A stretch of DNA of 64,000 bases. Origin: Arthrinium phaeospermum. Lineage: Eukaryota; Ascomycota; Sordariomycetes; Amphisphaeriales; Apiosporaceae. Position 1 is the first letter of the stretch, and every line of letters starts with the position of its first letter. Of this stretch, positions 47,032-59,500 are shown in pieces. A program made the translations under genes and the position numbers. The DNA is taken from NCBI GenBank assembly GCA_006503535.1, contig QYRS01000015.1, forward strand, positions 62,001 through 126,000, written 5' to 3'. Below the pieces are notes generated by a model that saw only the letters and a program-made list of their open reading frames with translations, ran no database searches and was not told the origin of the DNA.

Positions 47032-48941
47032 ATGAGCAATCTTTGGGGTTCGTCCAGAAAGGACGATGGCGACAACACCAACGTTGAAGACGCCCACAGC
47101 TCGGCGCGGGAGTCACAGGACAACGACCGGGTTGCCAACGAGCACACCAGATTGCTTCCCAACAGAGTTGAGAGCACGACGTATCTCAGCCCAGACGACC
47201 CAGCGGTACGACAATCCCTGTAGCATCTCCCAATGGAAATGGGATGAAGACAAGGCCATTACTATTATTAGTAGGAGAACAACGATCTGACCAAGCAAAA
47301 CCGTCTCATTTAGGTATCCCCGTACAACCTCTGGTCCGTCCGCATCGTCCGATGGATCACCATCTTCCTCACTCTCATCACCTTCGTCTGGTGGATCCTC
47401 CAGCTGGTCGGCGAGTTCGTGACGCCGCCGGGCTTCCACACCCGCGGCTCAGGCTTCTTCGCCTTCAGCTACGCCAGCGTCGCCCTGGCCAACCTGCTTT
47501 TCACCCTGGTCTTCTTCGCCGTCCCCTCCAAGGCGGTGCGCATCCTCAGCATCGTCATGAGCGCGTTTCTGTTGATCCAGACAGTCTTGCTGTTGGCGGT
47601 GGAGAAGACCCGGCACGAGGAGGGATGGGTTGGCATGGTCTCGGTGCTCTGTAAGTGCCCAAGTGACCCACGTACTTCTGATCGCTCTGGATGATTTCGA
47701 AGGATCGAGTTGGACAGCGACGGCGTGGCTAATGCATGGCTGACAGGGGCTTTCTTGATTGCCGTGTGGGTGTTGGCTACAGACCGCCTGGTGCTTTGGG
47801 GCAAGCACGAGGAGGAGGAGCGACTTACTGGCCGCGCAGAGACGCGACGAAGTCTGGGGGAGTGGTCTGCGGTCCTCATCTCGACACTTGCCATGGTAAT
47901 CTTAACTTTGGTTCTCTTCTTGACGACTTGCACCCTCGTACTCCGGGCTCTCGACGCCGGCCTCGCCCCTCCCGGGAACCAATACTGGGTCGACAATGAC
48001 AAGTATCAGCTTCATGTTTACTGTCACGGTAACAAAACGGACTCCAAGGGCACCAAACTGCCAACAGTACTTCTCGAGGCCGGAGAGGGCACGGTTGAGG
48101 ACGGGCTGTGGCAGTTCGCTGAAAATGCAGTGCGCAATGGCTCCATCAGCAGATACTGTTTTGTTGACCGACCAGGCTTTGGCTGGGTAAGTTGAACTCA
48201 TCTAGGTATGCAGGAGGCATCGCATACTAATTGCAATGTGTAGAGTGATACCGCACCATCGCCACTGTCTGCTGGTATGGCAGTCGAAGCTGTTGGTGAA
48301 GCTTTGGCTCGAGCCGGGGAAGAGGGACCTTGGGGTAAGACGATTCCACTAATCCCATGGTTTCCGCAGTACACTAATCAACCTTGTGAATAGTTTTGCT
48401 CAGTGCTGGCATTGGTTCAATATATTCACGCATCTTCTCTTCTCGTAACGGGGAGGAGATCAAGGGCCTCTTGATGATCGACCCCTTGCACGAGAACCTC
48501 CTGTACCGATTCGGCGCACCCGGCAGGGGATTCTTGCTCTGGCTACGAGGCATTCTCAGCCCACTGGGTCTAGACCGAATCCCGGGCGCGCTGTTCAAGG
48601 GCCGGAACAAGGAGGATCGGGTCTGGGGCAAGTCGGCCTACCAGACGGGCAAGTTTGTGTTCGCGAAGCTGCAGGAGAACCTGGTGGCCGACACCCTGAC
48701 CAAGCGCGACGTGTCCAGCAGCAGCGCCATCCAGGTTAAAGACACGCCCCTCGTTATCATTAGTTCCGGCGAGAAGATGCGGCGCGACGACGCCTGGGAG
48801 GACGCCCAGCAGGATATGACAGGGCTCACGCACAATCTGAAGCACTGGGACATCGTGAAGCGGGCTCCACATGAGGTGTGGACGACGCTGGAGGGACGCG
48901 AGATCATGGAGAAGAGGATGAAACAGATGGTATATGCGTAG
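47032..48941 (+). CDS. Multi-span membrane protein with alpha/beta-hydrolase-like domain
   Basis: Exons 47032-47205, 47314-47650, 47747-48186, 48244-48334 and 48394-48941; introns of 108, 96, 57 and 59 bp; 529 aa. After a polar N terminus (about 60 residues, with EHTRLLPN) five hydrophobic spans are visible at about 67-91, 105-127, 132-153, 161-183 and 210-235. A soluble alpha/beta-hydrolase-like domain follows: YQLHVYCHG, LLEAGEGTVEDGLW, RYCFVDRPGFGWSDTAPSPL, VLLSAGIGSIYSRIFS, GLLMIDPLHENL, VIISSGEKMRRDDAW. The nucleophile elbow, normally GxSxG, reads SAGIGS, so the usual Ser is missing. I recognise the architecture as a conserved fungal family often called mitochondrial or integral membrane protein, without proven activity. 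Confidence 0.85.
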
Positions 48942-49548
48942 AGGGTCTGAAGGCGAAGGAGAGGGACAAATTTGGAATGGAATTCAATGCGAGTTTTGCT
49001 GCTGTGAAAAGATGTTGCTAACCAACAGAAGAGGTCACGGTCTGAGGGCCAGAGAAGATTGACATGATACCACATAAGCATGAGAATTGGTTTGAATTGT
49101 CATTTTATTTAGTCAAGCGAGAGGAGCATATGAGGCAAGTCGAATCCAGAATGTATGGTTACCTAAGTTGAAATTCGAACATAATATGTCACTTCTTACT
49201 CGTGCATCTTCGGCCTGTGAGCCTGTACTTAGTACTATGTATGTAGGTACATTAAATGTTTGACTGGGTCATGAGTCTACGGAGTACTCCGTAGGGGAGC
49301 TGGAAATGCCCCACCCTTTACTAAAGTTGTGGCCCGGTGCTATCTGTTGCCTGCAGGGATCTTAATTGATTTCCAGTAAGGCGCGTCACGAACGCGTCCT
49401 TTTCTAAACTCCAGAGACCAGAGCTTGTTCCGCCTCAGAATAGCATCTGCGAACGACCACGTAACCCCCCCAGAGGCTCGACATAGTAAGCACCCTCCCA
49501 GGACTGCGTGCGAGCTTCAACGGCATCCGAACTCCCAAAGCCGCTATA
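48942..49548. other. Intergenic region upstream of RFC2
   Basis: 607 bp. It contains a perfect 18-bp palindrome at 49277-49294 (separate entry). Nothing else was recognised. Confidence 0.55.
49277..49294. promoter_or_regulatory. Perfect palindrome with CGG-N6-CCG core
   Basis: CTACGGAGTACTCCGTAG is its own reverse complement. The core CGG-AGTACT-CCG has the inverted-repeat spacing used by some fungal Zn2Cys6 regulators (Ppr1/UaY type). It lies 255 bp upstream of the RFC2 start codon. Binding is an inference. Confidence 0.4.
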
Positions 49549-50906
49549 ATGGCAAGCTTCTTCGACCTCAAGGCGCGCAAAGCCGCTGCAGCAAACGGGT
49601 CGTCAGCACTGAAAGGAGATGACAAGAAGCAGAACACGAGACGGCAACCTTGGGTTGAGAAATAGTGAGTTTGCACCCTACCGCCAAGGAAACTTGCGGC
49701 CCTGATACTGATTGTAGCCCTTTGGCATAGTCGTCCGAAAACTTTAAGCGATGTCACCGCCCAAGATCACACAGTCAATGTCCTCCAGAGGACGTTGCAA
49801 GCTTCAAACGTATAGTCACGCATGATCAACCTTGCCAAATTGTGCCGAGACCTTAACTGACAAGGCTTGCGTATAGCTTCCCCATATGCTGTTCTACGGA
49901 CCTCCAGGCACCGGCAAAACATCTACGATCCTCGCGCTGGCGAAAGAGCTTTACGGACCCGAAATGATGAAGTCACGCGTCCTCGAGCTCAACGCCTCCG
50001 ACGAACGTGGCATATCCATTGTGCGCGAGAAGGTGAAGGACTTCGCACGAATGCAGCTCACGAATCCGCCTGCCGGTTACAAGAGTCGCTACCCGTGCCC
50101 ACCCTTCAAGATCATCATCTTGGACGAGGCCGACAGCATGACGCAAGATGCGCAGAGCGCCCTCCGACGCACAATGGAAACATACAGCAAGATCACTCGA
50201 TTCTGTCTCATCTGCAACTACGTAACACGAATCATCGACCCGCTGGCCTCGCGTTGCAGCAAGTTCCGATTCAAGAGTCTGGACCAGGGCAACGCCAAGA
50301 AAAGACTGGAGGAGATCGCCGAAAAGGAGGGTGTGGGCCTCGAGGACGGCGCTGTTGACGCCTTAATCAAATGCAGCGAGGGTGATCTCCGAAAGGCTAT
50401 TACGTATCTGCAGAGCGCCGCGAGGCTTGTCGGCGCGATCGAGAAGGACCAGGACGGCGGCGACGGCGGCGACGATGCCATGGATGTGGACCGTAAGACG
50501 GTCTCTGTGGCGATCGTACAGGATATCGCCGGTGTGATACCCGAGGACACCATCGTATCACTCCAGAAAGCCATGCAACCGCGATCCGCAGGTGCTGCAT
50601 ACCAGGCCGTAGCGAAGGTCGTTGAAGATATGGTGGCGGATGGGTGGAGTGCCACTCAAGTAGTAACGCAGGTAAGGCACATACTGTTGCTACATGAATC
50701 TACCATCCCGAATGCTAACACCATATTCTCTCGCCTAGCTCTACCACTCCGTACTCCAGGATGAGACAATACCGGACTTGCAGAAGAACAAGATCACGTT
50801 GGTGTTCTCCGAGGTAGATAAGCGACTGCTTGATGGTGCTGATGAGCATCTTTCGATCCTAGATCTTTCCCTGCGAATCTCCAACATTATGAGTGGCAAG
50901 GGCTGA
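49549..50906 (+). CDS. RFC2: Replication factor C subunit RFC2
   Basis: Exons 49549-49664, 49731-49809, 49877-50671 and 50739-50906; introns of 66, 67 and 67 bp; 385 aa. Rfc2 is one of the small AAA+ subunits of the clamp loader that places PCNA on primed DNA; it also serves checkpoint loaders. Landmarks: [20 protein letters not shown] across intron 1, Walker A in [16 protein letters not shown] (about 66-81), [17 protein letters not shown], Walker B in [11 protein letters not shown] (about 145), sensor 1 in CNYVTRI, and the SRC arginine motif in [12 protein letters not shown] (about 189). Sequence features match yeast Rfc2 (human RFC4) more closely than Rfc3/4/5. [12 protein letters not shown] insertion near 260-272 is unusual. 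Convergent with the next gene, 292 bp apart. Confidence 0.95.
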
Positions 50907-51198
50907 AAACGTGTGCACGGTGAAGGGATATTGCACGACCTGAAAGGCGGACAAGCCAGCTTTCTGGCGTTATGGTACAGGATTAATAGAAGTCTCGAGG
51001 AAGGTGGGTGTGTGCAAAAAGAAGATAGTTTGGGCTGCTATCAGCTCGATTTGAGGTTACAGCTACCGACTGTCGCACAATATTCCTTCCTCAATGCATT
51101 TCTAGTACAGCAGTCTGTTCGTGCAGTCATTCCTCACGCCCTTCATCTCCAAGTATACATTACGTTAGAAGCTTGTCAAGGGTTTGGTCACTAGAAGC

Positions 51199-52878
51199 CT
51201 ATCCGTTGATGGCCCCTAGATTTCCATCCAGAACCGACCATATGCTTTTTGGTGCCCTCTTCTGCTCCTCCTCCTCTCGTGCCTTTATCTCAACTGCCCT
51301 CTTCGCTGGGCTCTTAATAGTCTGCGTAGCTTCCACAGCAGCAGCGTCCTGGTCTTGCCCGGCCCGCTGCTGCACCTCTTCCACGTCGATCATCAGCAGC
51401 TTGCAGACCTCGTCGATGGCGCTGCGGGCCTCGTCAATGGAAAGCATGCCCTCTTCGACCTTCTCGGCTACCATCTCGAGGGTGGCAATCTTGGCCGAGT
51501 CGGCGGCGTAGATCCAGGGCTCGACCTGCTTCGCGACGCCTAGCTTGGACACACGCGTCGCCTCGCCGAAGCTGAGGTTGCGTCGCGCGGGGGACTTGTT
51601 GCGGTTCTGGGCGGGGTATTTGGGCAGCAGCTGGCTCTCTTGGGTCAGGTGCTCGAGGGCCAGCTTGGCGTCTTCCTGCTGCTTTGCCAGGCTTGTGTTG
51701 ATGTGCGTCTTCTCCTCGATCGCGGCTTTCTGCTCGCGGGACAGGGCTTGGATCTTTTCCAGATATGGGGTGAGCAGGTAGGTGTAAGGTGGTGGTGTTA
51801 TTGTCGTAGTTGCTGAATCAAGTCCAGCTTCTTGCTGCTTGTTGTCGGCCCTTGATGCCGTAGTAGGCCCATCCGAGTCGGAGGGCTTCACGCTGTCGCG
51901 CTTGGCCATGAGGGCTATGATTTCTTTGCGAAGCTCCACGTGGCGCTGATACTGCCCCTGAATACCGGCCAAGCGTGTGTCTAGATCAACCGTCCCGCTT
52001 CCTTGGCTGGGGGCTTTCGGCAGCGTCCCACCGACTGCGTCCGCGTTGTCATCACCGGCCTTGATCAGCTGCGATTCTATCCAGTTGATTAAGGTGGTCT
52101 TGACGGCGTTAAGGGCGTTCAATTTGGCATCGGGGCTGAGGGACTTGGGGTCTATTGGATCGCGAGCCTGTGCGGCTTCGTATTCTTGCTCAACCTTCCG
52201 AGCTACCAACTTGTTCCGCAGCACCGTTTTCTTGAGTTTTTGAAGGTGGCCCTCGAGTTCTGATTCCGTCACCTCGTCGTGACTCATAGTAAAGCCGTCG
52301 ATTAGCCCCTGGGGGACTTCTGGCAGCGGCTTGCAGTCCTTATACATGGTTTCCGGGTCCAAAAAATCTGGTGTACCAGCAGGCTGTTCCTCCAGCTGTT
52401 CCATATACTTCTGAGCAATGTCCAGCTTCTCAGACCGTTGCCGGAGTTCAGCTACTTCGAGGTGCAGGTCTAGAAGACTTTGGCTGCTGCTGATCCCGGA
52501 GTCCCTTCCGCCATGATGATCACGCTTTTTGAGCGGTGCCGCTACCGGTATACTGCGCAGCTCGTCATGCGCTTGGGCGAACTCGAGGCGCGCCTTCAGA
52601 TTCCGTCTCACGGCTTCCACGTAGCGCCTCTGCAGGCCCTGGAGGTGCCCTGACTCTGACGAGACCTCGATCGTGTCCGGGTCCACCAACGACAGCGGCG
52701 CATTGATCTGGTCCTCGCCGAGGCTCTGCCCGAGCTGCACCGCCATCAACCGCCGAATCATCAGAACCTCGTCGCGAGGCCTTATGCGGTTCTCCAGGCC
52801 ATCGATGAGCTTTTGTCGTAGCCGTTCATCTTTTTCGTCCTCCATGTCTGGCGATGTAGGCATGGGACAGACTGGCAT
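51199..52878 (-). CDS. Conserved coiled-coil fungal protein, function unknown
   Basis: Single exon; 559 aa from the ATG at 52878. In-frame ATGs also lie at 52953, 52863 and 52845 (the last giving MEDEKDERLRQKLIDGLENR, where the charged conserved region begins). The protein is mostly predicted helix with heptad-like stretches: SLLDLHLEVAELRQRSEKLD, LEGHLQKLKKTVLRNKLVAR, YLEKIQALSREQKAAIEEKT, KIATLEMVAEKVEEGMLSID. A flexible Ser/Thr/Pro segment divides the helices near 365-395. The C terminus is charged and ends SIWSVLDGNLGAING. No catalytic motif, signal peptide or membrane span. It resembles a structural or kinetochore/spindle-type coiled-coil protein, but this is only a guess from composition. 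It is divergent from BRR2. Confidence 0.75.
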   Translation of the reverse strand: MPVCPMPTSPDMEDEKDERLRQKLIDGLENRIRPRDEVLMIRRLMAVQLGQSLGEDQINAPLSLVDPDTIEVSSESGHLQGLQRRYVEAVRRNLKARLEFAQAHDELRSIPVAAPLKKRDHHGGRDSGISSSQSLLDLHLEVAELRQRSEKLDIAQKYMEQLEEQPAGTPDFLDPETMYKDCKPLPEVPQGLIDGFTMSHDEVTESELEGHLQKLKKTVLRNKLVARKVEQEYEAAQARDPIDPKSLSPDAKLNALNAVKTTLINWIESQLIKAGDDNADAVGGTLPKAPSQGSGTVDLDTRLAGIQGQYQRHVELRKEIIALMAKRDSVKPSDSDGPTTASRADNKQQEAGLDSATTTITPPPYTYLLTPYLEKIQALSREQKAAIEEKTHINTSLAKQQEDAKLALEHLTQESQLLPKYPAQNRNKSPARRNLSFGEATRVSKLGVAKQVEPWIYAADSAKIATLEMVAEKVEEGMLSIDEARSAIDEVCKLLMIDVEEVQQRAGQDQDAAAVEATQTIKSPAKRAVEIKAREEEEQKRAPKSIWSVLDGNLGAING

Positions 52879-53587
52879 GTGAGATAAGAGTCGCACTGCT
52901 TGACCGCAAGTCTGAGATTGGCTTTTCAAGGGTAACAAGGCACTGTAAGACACCAGAACCTACTACAAAACCCGGTTGCAACCAATTTGAGAGTTTTGAT
53001 ATACAGAATGATACAAACCCTTCAAGATTCGGACAGCATCCGATTTCCCAGGAACCTTTTGGGGAAGGAGCATTGCCTGATTCAACAACACTGTGAGTGA
53101 CGGGCCAATCAACTGCTAGCGCGGGGAGCTGTGGCGGTGTGGCTTGGCTGAGGCGGTAGCTGGCAGATGCAGCGCTCGAGCTCGCGACGTGAACCCAAAA
53201 AGTTTTGAAGGACGGGAAGCTCGTAAGGTTAGACACGGACTAGGTAGACGACCATTGCAAAGTGGACATACCATCCGTTAATTCGAGGCATCACCAACGC
53301 AAAATTGAGTCAACACCCTCGACTTGACTCATTATTCGAACCAATCGTACCTACATCTTAATATTCGGGCTTGGCTATTTGATCACAACATCGCCCGGGA
53401 ACTCAGATGCCATCCACCTAGAGCGCGCAGAGAAGAGGGCGTCGCCTCACACCAACTACCAAACGACTGCCGCGGCAGAGTCCTACCAACAAGTGACGAC
53501 CTCGGGCTCCCTCTTACGAATCAGTAATCCTGACAGATTGAGAATTCCAGCCCCGTTGCTGAGGAATTACCAGAATAAACCGACAAA
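52879..53587. other. Divergent promoter region coiled-coil gene/BRR2
   Basis: 709 bp. Nothing specific was recognised. Confidence 0.5.
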
Positions 53588-56500
53588 ATGGGGGACAACC
53601 ACGCGCGAGATGTCTCGCAATACAAGTACTCGGCCATGTCCAACCTGGTTCTCCAGGCGGATCGCCGTTTTGTCACGCGTCGTACCGATGAGGCTACTGG
53701 CGACCCCGAATCGCTTGCTGGGCGTCTTCGTATCGGCGATATGGGCGCTAATGTAGGCCGGGATGCTGCGCCGAAGCCGAAGAAGGGTCCTCAGGTCGAG
53801 AGAGGCAGCGCGCAAGAAGGCCAGGACATCCTAGCTAGAGAACAGCGCAAAAGAAAGGCGGAACAGACGAGAGGTGTGGGCATCTTGGGCCAGTCAGATC
53901 TGCTCGTCGAAGGACTCAGGTACCGGCCGCGCACCCCCGCGACAAGGGCGACATTCGAACTCATCCTCAACGTTGTCGCGACAAATCTTGGCGATGTCTC
54001 CCACGAAATCGTTCTCAGTGCTGCGGACGCGGTGCTGGAGTACCTCAAGGACGAGGACATGAAGGATTTCGACAAGAAAAAGGAAGTCGACGACCTGTTA
54101 GGCGCAACACTGAACCCCAAGCAGTTCAACGAGTTGGTCAACCTGGGTAAGAAGATTACCGACTACGACGCCCAGGACGACGACGAGATGGATACCGGCG
54201 CTGGGGCCGGAGACGACGACGCAGACATCGACGATCGTCAAGGTGTAGCAGTCGTCTTCGACGACGAAGACGAGGACGAGGATGCCGCGATTCTGAATGA
54301 AGTCCGCGACGAGTCGACAGATGACGAGGCTGGCCCTGACGACGACGAGGAAGAGTTATCTGGTGCGCAGGATCGGGCTCTGACCGGCGAAGCAGACGAT
54401 GAGGGCCAGATCGTTGATGGAGACGAGATGGTGCTCGACTCGGGTCCGTCAGCCAGCAAAACGAGCGAAGCGTCAAAGGGCAAAAACTACATACCTGCAC
54501 GCGACATCGATGCCTACTGGTTACAGAGAGAGATCGGAAAGCTGTATCCTGATGCGCATATCCAACACGACAAGACTACACAGGCGTTACATATGCTGTC
54601 CGGCGAACCTGACGAGCCAGGCGGAGAGGACAAGCAACTCCGAGAAATCGAAAACGACTTGATGGAGCTCTTCGACTACGAACACCACGAGGTTGTCCAG
54701 AAGCTTATCGAGAACCGTGAAAAGGTGGTTTGGCTCACACGCCTTGCTCGAGCTGAAAACGACGAGGAACGCGGAGTGGTCGAACGCGAGATGGCGTCAG
54801 AAGGCGCCCGATGGATTCTGGATGAACTCAGGGGCAAGAAGGCGGCGGCAAGCCAGAAGAAAATCGAGATCAAGATGGACATTGACAAGGAATCTTCTCT
54901 GGCAGACGCGACTGCCCCTAAAACCGAACAGGCCGAAGGTGGACTTGTTGGTGGCTTGCAGCCAAAGAAACTCATCAACTTGGAGAATCTCATCTTCGAG
55001 CAGGGCAACCACTTGATGACCAACCCCAAAGTCCGTTTACCTGAAGGTTCGACGAAGCGCACGTTCAAGGGCTACGAGGAAATCCATGTACCTCCGCCGA
55101 AGAAGCGCAACGACCCCTCTGACCAGCTCATCCCCGTCACCGATATGCCTGAATGGTCCCGACTCCCTTTCAGTTCTTCGGGTGCGAAGTCTTTAAACCG
55201 AATCCAATCAAAATGCTATCCTTCCGCATTTCAAGACGATGGCAACATGCTTATCTGCGCCCCGACAGGAAGTGGAAAGACCAACGTTGCTATGCTAACA
55301 ATCCTGCGAGAGATTGGAAAACATCGCAACCCGGAGACGGGTGAGATTGACTTGGATTCATTCAAAATCGTTTACATTGCCCCTTTAAAGGCCCTAGTTC
55401 AGGAGCAAGTCGGCAATTTTGGAAAGAGACTTGCGGAGTACGGCATGACAGTTGCCGAGTTGACGGGAGATCGCCAGCTCACTAAACAGCAAATCGCCGA
55501 GACACAAATCATCGTTACCACCCCGGAGAAATGGGATGTGATCACGAGAAAAGCAACTGATCTGAGCTATACCAATCTTGTCCGCCTCATCATTATTGAC
55601 GAGATCCATCTTCTGCACGATGATCGTGGCCCAGTCTTGGAAAGTATCGTCAGTAGGACGATAAGGAAGACGGAACAGACTGGTGACCCGGTCCGTATTG
55701 TCGGTCTATCTGCAACGCTGCCCAACTATCGAGATGTCGCTAGCTTTTTGCGAGTCGATGTTACGAAGGACATGTTCCATTTCGACGGGTCATACCGACC
55801 TTGCCCCCTGAGGCAGGAGTTCATCGGCGTTACAGACAGGAAAGCCATCAAGCAACTTAAAACGATGAACGACATCACCTACAACAAGGTTATCGAGCAT
55901 GTGGGAACTCACAAGAACCAAATGCTTATCTTCGTCCACTCCCGAAAGGAGACTGCAAAGACAGCACGCTACGTTCGCGACAAGGCCCTCGAAATGGAAA
56001 CCATCAACCAGATTATGAAACATGATTCTGGCTCACGAGAGGTGGTCAAGGATATCGCCGAGAATGCCACGGACAAGGACGTGCAGGATCTGCTGCCATA
56101 CGGCTTCGGCATTCATCACGCAGGTATGAGCCGCGCGGACCGACAAGATGTCGAGGTGCTCTTCGAGAAGGGTTTCATCCAGGTGCTTGTCTGTACGGCC
56201 ACGCTTGCCTGGGGTGTGAACTTGCCGGCCCATACAGTTATCATCAAGGGCACGCAAGTCTATTCCCCGGAGAAGGGTAGCTGGGTCGAGTTGAGTCCGC
56301 AAGACGTTTTGCAGATGCTTGGACGTGCCGGACGACCCCAGTACGACACGTATGGTGAGGGTATTATCATCACGTCGCAGAATGAGATGCAGTACTACCT
56401 GTCGCTGCTCAACCAGCAATTGCCTATTGAAAGTCAGTTCGCAAGCCGGCTTGTCGATAACCTGAACGCAGAAATTGTCCTGGGCAATGTCAGAAGCCGG

Positions 56501-59500
56501 GACGAAGGTGTCGAGTGGCTTGGCTACACGTATCTATTCGTTAGAATGCTTCGGTCACCAGGCCTGTACAGCGTCGGTGCCGATTACGAGGACGACGATG
56601 CTCTGGAACAGAAGCGTGTAGACCTAATCCATTCTGCTGCTGCAGTGTTGAAGAAAGCCGGCCTCGTCACCTACGACGAAAAGACTGGCAAATTGAAGGG
56701 CACAGAGCTGGGAAGGATTGCTTCTCACTACTACATCACCCACGGGTCCATGGACACCTACAACAAGCTCATCCAGCCCTCCATTACGACGATCGAGCTC
56801 TTCCGCGTATTTGCGCTGAGTGCCGAGTTCAAGTATATCCCCGTCAGACAAGACGAGAAGCTCGAGTTGGCCAAGCTGCTTGGTCGAGTACCTATACCCG
56901 TTAAGGAAAGCATCGAGGAGCCGCATGCGAAGATCAACGTTCTTCTCCAGGCGTATATCTCTAGGCTGAAGCTTGACGGTCTCGCTCTTATGGCTGATAT
57001 GGTATACGTGACACAGTCGGCAGGCCGAATTCTCCGCGCAATCTTTGAGATCACTCTTCAAAAGGGCTGGGCTAGCGTTTGCAAGACTGCGCTGGACCTT
57101 TGCAAGATGGCCGAGAAGCGCATGTGGCCGACGATGACGCCGCTGCGACAGTTCCCCCTGAAGCCTGCCGAGCGCGGTATCGTTACCAAGGCTGAAAGAG
57201 TAGATGTGCCTTGGAGCAGTTACTTTGACATTGACCCTCCTCGCATGGGACAGCTCCTTGGAATGCCCAAGGAAGGGCGGAGAGTTTGTGATCTCGTCTC
57301 GAAGTTCCCCCGGGTCGAAGTCCAGGCCCAAGCACAGCCTATGACACGCTCCATGCTCAGAGTTGAGCTTAGTATAACGCCCAATTTCGAATGGGATGAC
57401 GCCCTGCATGGCGCGGCCGAGGGCTTCTGGATAATGGTTGAGGACTGCGATGGCGAGGACATCCTCTTCCATGACCAGTTTATTCTCCGAAAAGATTATG
57501 CTGTTGCAGAGTCCAACGAGCACCTCATTGAGTTTACTGTGCCAATCACCGACCCCATGCCGCCTAACTACTTCATCTCAGTGGTCTCAGACCGGTGGAT
57601 GCACTCAGAGACGCGGCTGCCAATCTCCTTCCAGAAATTGATCTTGCCAGAGAAATTCCCCCCTCACACACAACTGTTGGATCTTCAGCCTCTGGCTCCG
57701 TCCGCTCTGAAGGCTAAGGACTATGCCGCGATATATCAGGATTGGGAATACTTCAACAAGATCCAAACGCAAACTTTCAATACTCTCTACACAACCGATG
57801 ACAACGCCTTCATCGGCGCACCCACCGGTAGCGGCAAGACTGTGTGTGCCGAGTTTGCCCTGTTGAGGCACTGGGCCAAACCCGAGTATGGTCGTGCGGT
57901 CTACATTGCACCATTCCAGGAGCAGGTAGACGTTCGCCACGCAGACTGGGAGAAACGCCTTGGCTCTGTACGGGGCGGTAAGGATATCGTCAAGCTCACC
58001 GGAGAGACTGCCACAGACCTCAAACTTCTCGAGAAGGGAGACCTGATTCTTGCTACTCCGACGCAATGGGATGTCTTGTCACGTCAATGGCAACGCCGCA
58101 AGAACATCATGACAGTAGAGCTGTTCATTGCGGACGAGCTCCACTTGCTGGGTGGACAGAATGGTTATATTTACGAGATCATTGTGTCTCGTATGCATTA
58201 CATTCGCTCTCAGATCGAGGAGATGAGCCTTCGTATCATCGGCCTCAGCGTTTCCCTAGCCAATGCCCGAGATATTGGCGAGTGGATTGATGCAAAGAAG
58301 AAGGACATCTACAACTTCAGCCCCCATGCCCGACCTCTCCCACTCGAACTGCGCATCCAGTCCTACTCGATCCCCCACTTCCCCTCTCTGATGCTTGCCA
58401 TGGCCAAGCCGGCTTATCTGGCCATCACCGAAACATCGCCTGACAAGCCCGCTATGGTCTTCGTTTCCAGCAGGAAACAGACCAGGTTTACGGCGCGCGA
58501 CATCCTTGCGGCATGCTTGGCTGATGAGAACGAGGACAGGTTCTTACGGGTAGGCCTGGACCAGCTCCGCCCGATCTTGGAGCGTGTCCACGAGGAAGCC
58601 TTGGCTGAAGCACTTTCTCACGGTGTTGGCTACTACCACGAAGCCCTCAGCCAGAGCGACAAGAGAATTGTTAAGCACCTTTACAACCAAGGAGCCATTC
58701 AAGTTATTGTGGCGTCTCGCGATGTGTGCTGGGAGCTTGACTGCACCGCGCACCTCGTCGTTGTCATGGGAACTCAGTACTATGAAGGACGTGAGCACCG
58801 ATACCTTGACTACCCCCTCAGTGAAGTTCTCCAGATGTTTGGCAAGGCCCTTCAACCTGCCGATGGCCGTGTCCGTGGTGTCCTGATGGTCCCTGGGACC
58901 AAGAGGGAATACTACAAGAAGTTCCTCAACGAGGCTCTGCCAGTCGAGTCGCATCTGCATAACTTCGTCCACGATGCTTTCGTTACGGAAGTTAGCACCA
59001 AAATGATCGAGTCCGCCGAAGACGCCATTAACTGGACAACTTTCACATACTTTTACCGGCGACTGCTTGCAAATCCCAGCTACTACAGCTTGACCAGCGC
59101 CACCAACGATGGCCTCAATGATTATCTGTCCGACCTCGTCGTGACGACGCTCAATGAACTCACGGAGTCCAAGATCATCGACTTCGATGAGGATGATGGA
59201 TCTGTGGCCCCTCAGAATGCGGCCATGATCGCAGCCTACTACAACATCTCATACATCACGATGCAGACGTTCCTGCTGTCCCTGAGTGCAAAGACTAAGC
59301 TCAAGGGTATTCTTGAGATTGTGACCTCGGCTACCGAGTTTGAGTCCATTCAAATCAGGCGTCACGAAGAAAGCCTTCTGCGCCGCATCTACGACAGGGT
59401 ACCCGTCAAGATGTCTGAGCCAGTCTACGACTCGCCTCACTTCAAGGCATTCGTCCTTTTGCAGGCCCATTTCTCCCGTATGCAGCTGCCGATCGACCTG

